NCBI GenBank assembly: GCA_002292165.1
Contig: DBBK01000252.1
Coordinates: 1 to 6,922 of the forward strand
Source: Brevundimonas sp. UBA986
Lineage (GTDB): Bacteria; Pseudomonadota; Alphaproteobacteria; Caulobacterales; Caulobacteraceae
DNA: 6,922 nt
Direction: 5' to 3'
Part shown: piece after piece, positions 5,825-6,922 of the stretch
How the letters are laid out: each line of letters starts with the position of its first letter
Position numbering within the stretch: position 1 is the first letter of the stretch
The notes under the pieces: model-generated
Seen by the model: only the letters and a program-made list of their open reading frames with translations
What the model was told of the DNA's origin: nothing
The model's database searches: none
Translations under genes and position numbers: made by a program

Positions 5825-5928
5825 GCGGCGGAGGGCGCGATTATCCCGGCGTCTTCCGCCGCTCGCGGACCGATCCCATTTGCCGCGGCCAGAACGGACG
5901 CGGCAGGCCGGAGAACCCGGCGCGCCGG
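5825..5928 (+). ncRNA. Run of GC-rich hairpins upstream of a terminator, candidate small RNA or structured 3' UTR
   Basis: Three perfect dyads follow one another. GCGGCGGA (5825-5832) pairs with TCCGCCGC (5855-5862), with an inner GGG/CCC. TGCCGCG (5881-5887) pairs with CGCGGCA (5899-5905). CCGGCGCGCCGG (5917-5928) is a 12-bp palindrome. The terminator at 5937-5966 follows immediately. Such an arrangement would suit a plus-strand small RNA or a structured transcript end. High GC raises the chance rate of such dyads and no promoter was identified, so this is a weak call. Confidence 0.25.
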
Positions 5929-5936
5929 CGAACGGG

Positions 5937-5966
5937 AAGGAGGCGTCGGTCAGGACGCCTCCTTTT
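5937..5966 (+). terminator. Strong Rho-independent terminator
   Basis: AAGGAGGCGTC (5937-5947) and GACGCCTCCTT (5954-5964) form a perfect 11-bp stem around a 6-nt loop (GGTCAG), followed by TTTT (5963-5966). Strength and orientation fit the end of a plus-strand transcript, either sulfatase readthrough or a small RNA. In the minus direction it lies about 25 bp past the stop of the membrane-protein gene, so it could also end that convergent transcript, but no comparable T-run follows on that strand. Confidence 0.88.
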
Positions 5967-5989
5967 CGCTGTCTGGAAACCCGCCGGGT

Positions 5990-6769
5990 CTAGACGCCGA
6001 GGCCGTGGCCGAGCGTGGCTGCGAACACCGCGAAGACGGCGAGGGCCGCCGTGAGGATCGCGGGATTGAAGGCGATCCTGTCGGGCAGGCTCGAGGTTTC
6101 TGCCGTCTTGCCGCCGGGGATCAGCAGCAGGGGGATGGCGGCGAGGCCGATCTCGAGCACGGCGTCGTGCAGATCCTGACCCGCGTCCGCGCCGCGATAG
6201 AGGAGGGCGGCGAGGGCCGCGCCGGCCGTGGCGACGATCCAGGCTGTGCGGGCGATACGCCGGGCGTCGGCGCGGTCGGGCCAGAGCTGCGTCAGGCTCC
6301 GTGACGTTGCGGCGATGGCGAGGATGTAGACCGCCACCCCCGCCGCGCCGAGAAGGCCCCGCCACCAGATCGCGTCGCCGCCCGTCAGGTCGTGGGCGGC
6401 GAAATAGAGGTCGCCGTCGGCCTCGATCATGGCGCGGGCCGTATAGCCGCCCTCCCAGAACAGGCTGAAGGCGGCGACGAGGATCAGGAACAGCTTCAGC
6501 GCTATCCGCCGGGCCGGAACGCGGGCGGCCAGCAGCATGGCCAGGCAGCCGATGAGCAGATTCGACAGCGGTCCCGCCATGTCGATCAGCGGCGAGGAAT
6601 GCGAGCAGTGGAACAGGGACGAGGTCAGGAGCTGGATCCGGCCGCCCGTGGCCAGACAGGCGCCGCCGTGGCCCAGGGCCTCATGGTCGAAGGTGACGAG
6701 GCTCATGGCCGCCAGGGCGATCGCGCCGACGGTGAAGAGGTTGTCGTGTGGGTTGGTCGTCGCCGTCAT
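5990..6769 (-). CDS. Polytopic membrane protein, M50 (site-2 protease)-like, with H-E-A-L-G-H motif
   Basis: This 259-residue inner-membrane protein has about seven hydrophobic segments, at roughly 11-33, 61-82, 89-106, 135-155, 172-190, 204-218 and 236-256. The first carries F-D28-H29-E30-A-L-G-H34-G-G. This resembles the zinc motif of M50 intramembrane proteases, but three residues separate Glu from the second His instead of two (HExxxH rather than HExxH). About 30 residues later comes D63-M-A-G-P-L-S-N70, which resembles the Gly-Pro-x-x-Asn element that follows the zinc motif in M50 enzymes. H201, D202 and E206 in the sixth-segment region are further possible ligands. The ATG at 6769 has a GAGG-type ribosome site about 6 nt upstream. 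The gene faces the sulfatase and is divergent from the gene at the right edge. Function is not established: it could be a protease variant or a non-peptidase relative. I recall similar HE-x-LGHG proteins annotated as hypothetical or M50-like. Confidence 0.8.
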   Translation of the reverse strand: MTATTNPHDNLFTVGAIALAAMSLVTFDHEALGHGGACLATGGRIQLLTSSLFHCSHSSPLIDMAGPLSNLLIGCLAMLLAARVPARRIALKLFLILVAAFSLFWEGGYTARAMIEADGDLYFAAHDLTGGDAIWWRGLLGAAGVAVYILAIAATSRSLTQLWPDRADARRIARTAWIVATAGAALAALLYRGADAGQDLHDAVLEIGLAAIPLLLIPGGKTAETSSLPDRIAFNPAILTAALAVFAVFAATLGHGLGV

Positions 6770-6891
6770 CAGAGCCCTCGCCTATGGTGGGGAGAGACTA
6801 CTCAAGGGTTCTGTGGGCGCAACGCCGCGTGCGGTTGATCCGGACGTAGGGCCGTGCAGGATGAGGTTTCCAGTCCCCCGGAGCCGAGCCC
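6770..6891. promoter_or_regulatory. Divergent intergenic region with promoters for both flanking genes
   Basis: This 122-bp gap lies between two genes pointing away from each other, so each needs a promoter here. On the minus strand, TTGCGC followed 16 nt later by TAGTCT is a weak -35/-10 candidate in front of the membrane-protein gene. I find no convincing pair on the plus strand. Confidence 0.35.
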
Positions 6892-6922
6892 ATGCGCGCC
6901 CTTCTGAGCCTGATCCTGCTGG
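6892..6922 (+). CDS. Start of an exported protein, only ten codons visible
   Basis: ATG at 6892 is preceded by GGAG (6880-6883) at 8-nt spacing. The visible residues M-R-A-L-L-S-L-I-L-L give one basic residue then a hydrophobic run, the usual opening of a signal peptide or membrane anchor. The gene continues past the window edge and nothing can be said about its function. Confidence 0.65.
   Translation, partial: MRALLSLILL

Larger units (their letters stand above)
5668..5989. other. 322-bp non-coding region after the sulfatase gene, hairpin-rich
   Basis: No convincing gene is visible. Open frames across it encode Arg-rich products and run into the antisense of the next gene. It contains the second copy of the flanking repeat, several GC-rich hairpins and a strong terminator, each listed separately. 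The terminator lies 270 nt beyond the sulfatase stop, which is long for a simple 3' end and leaves room for a small RNA. I see no match to tRNA, signal recognition particle RNA, RNase P RNA or a known riboswitch. Confidence 0.65.

Noticed and set aside
5703..6054. Two Arg-rich plus-strand frames after the sulfatase gene
   Set aside because: Both read through the strong terminator and into the antisense of the membrane-protein gene, and their composition is typical of random GC-rich frames.

Overview
The window looks like chromosomal DNA of a GC-rich (about 68-70% by eye) alphaproteobacterium. A Caulobacterales member such as Brevundimonas or a relative is most likely. The basis is the base composition, the GTG starts, and the mix of a proteobacterial Bpt aminoacyl transferase, an alphaproteobacterial-style MotB and a DUF922 secreted protein. 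This is a judgement from protein and sequence style, not a database result.

Layout, left to right. Positions 1-1517 lie on the minus strand: motB (flagellar stator) and, downstream of it, the 5' two-thirds of bpt (N-degron leucyltransferase), which runs off the left edge. A 156-bp divergent gap separates motB from a plus-strand group: a secreted DUF922 putative zinc peptidase (1674-2327), a flavin reductase-like FMN-binding protein (2369-2878) and a beta-hydroxyacid dehydrogenase of the 3-hydroxyisobutyrate dehydrogenase family (2875-3729). The last two overlap by ATGA and are almost certainly co-translated.

Next comes a 438-bp non-coding stretch (3730-4167), locally AT-richer and dense in structure: five copies of a TTGCAC hexamer, two perfect dyads and an imperfect direct repeat. 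It leads into a 499-residue cytoplasmic-looking type I sulfatase (4168-5667). The sulfatase carries the unusual modification motif C-T-A-G-R and has visibly lower GC than its neighbours. A second non-coding stretch (5668-5989) contains several GC-rich hairpins and ends in a textbook intrinsic terminator. A 15-bp direct repeat, with a co-linear 9-bp match, brackets the sulfatase gene.

The right end holds a minus-strand polytopic membrane protein resembling M50 site-2-type proteases, but with an H-E-A-L-G-H motif. Divergent from it is the first ten codons of an exported protein.

The core genes (bpt, motB, DUF922, dehydrogenase) are ordinary. The least explained part is the sulfatase block: its regulatory-looking leader, the flanking repeats, the non-standard sulfatase motif, and the structured 3' region that could be a small RNA. 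I see no convincing new multi-gene system.
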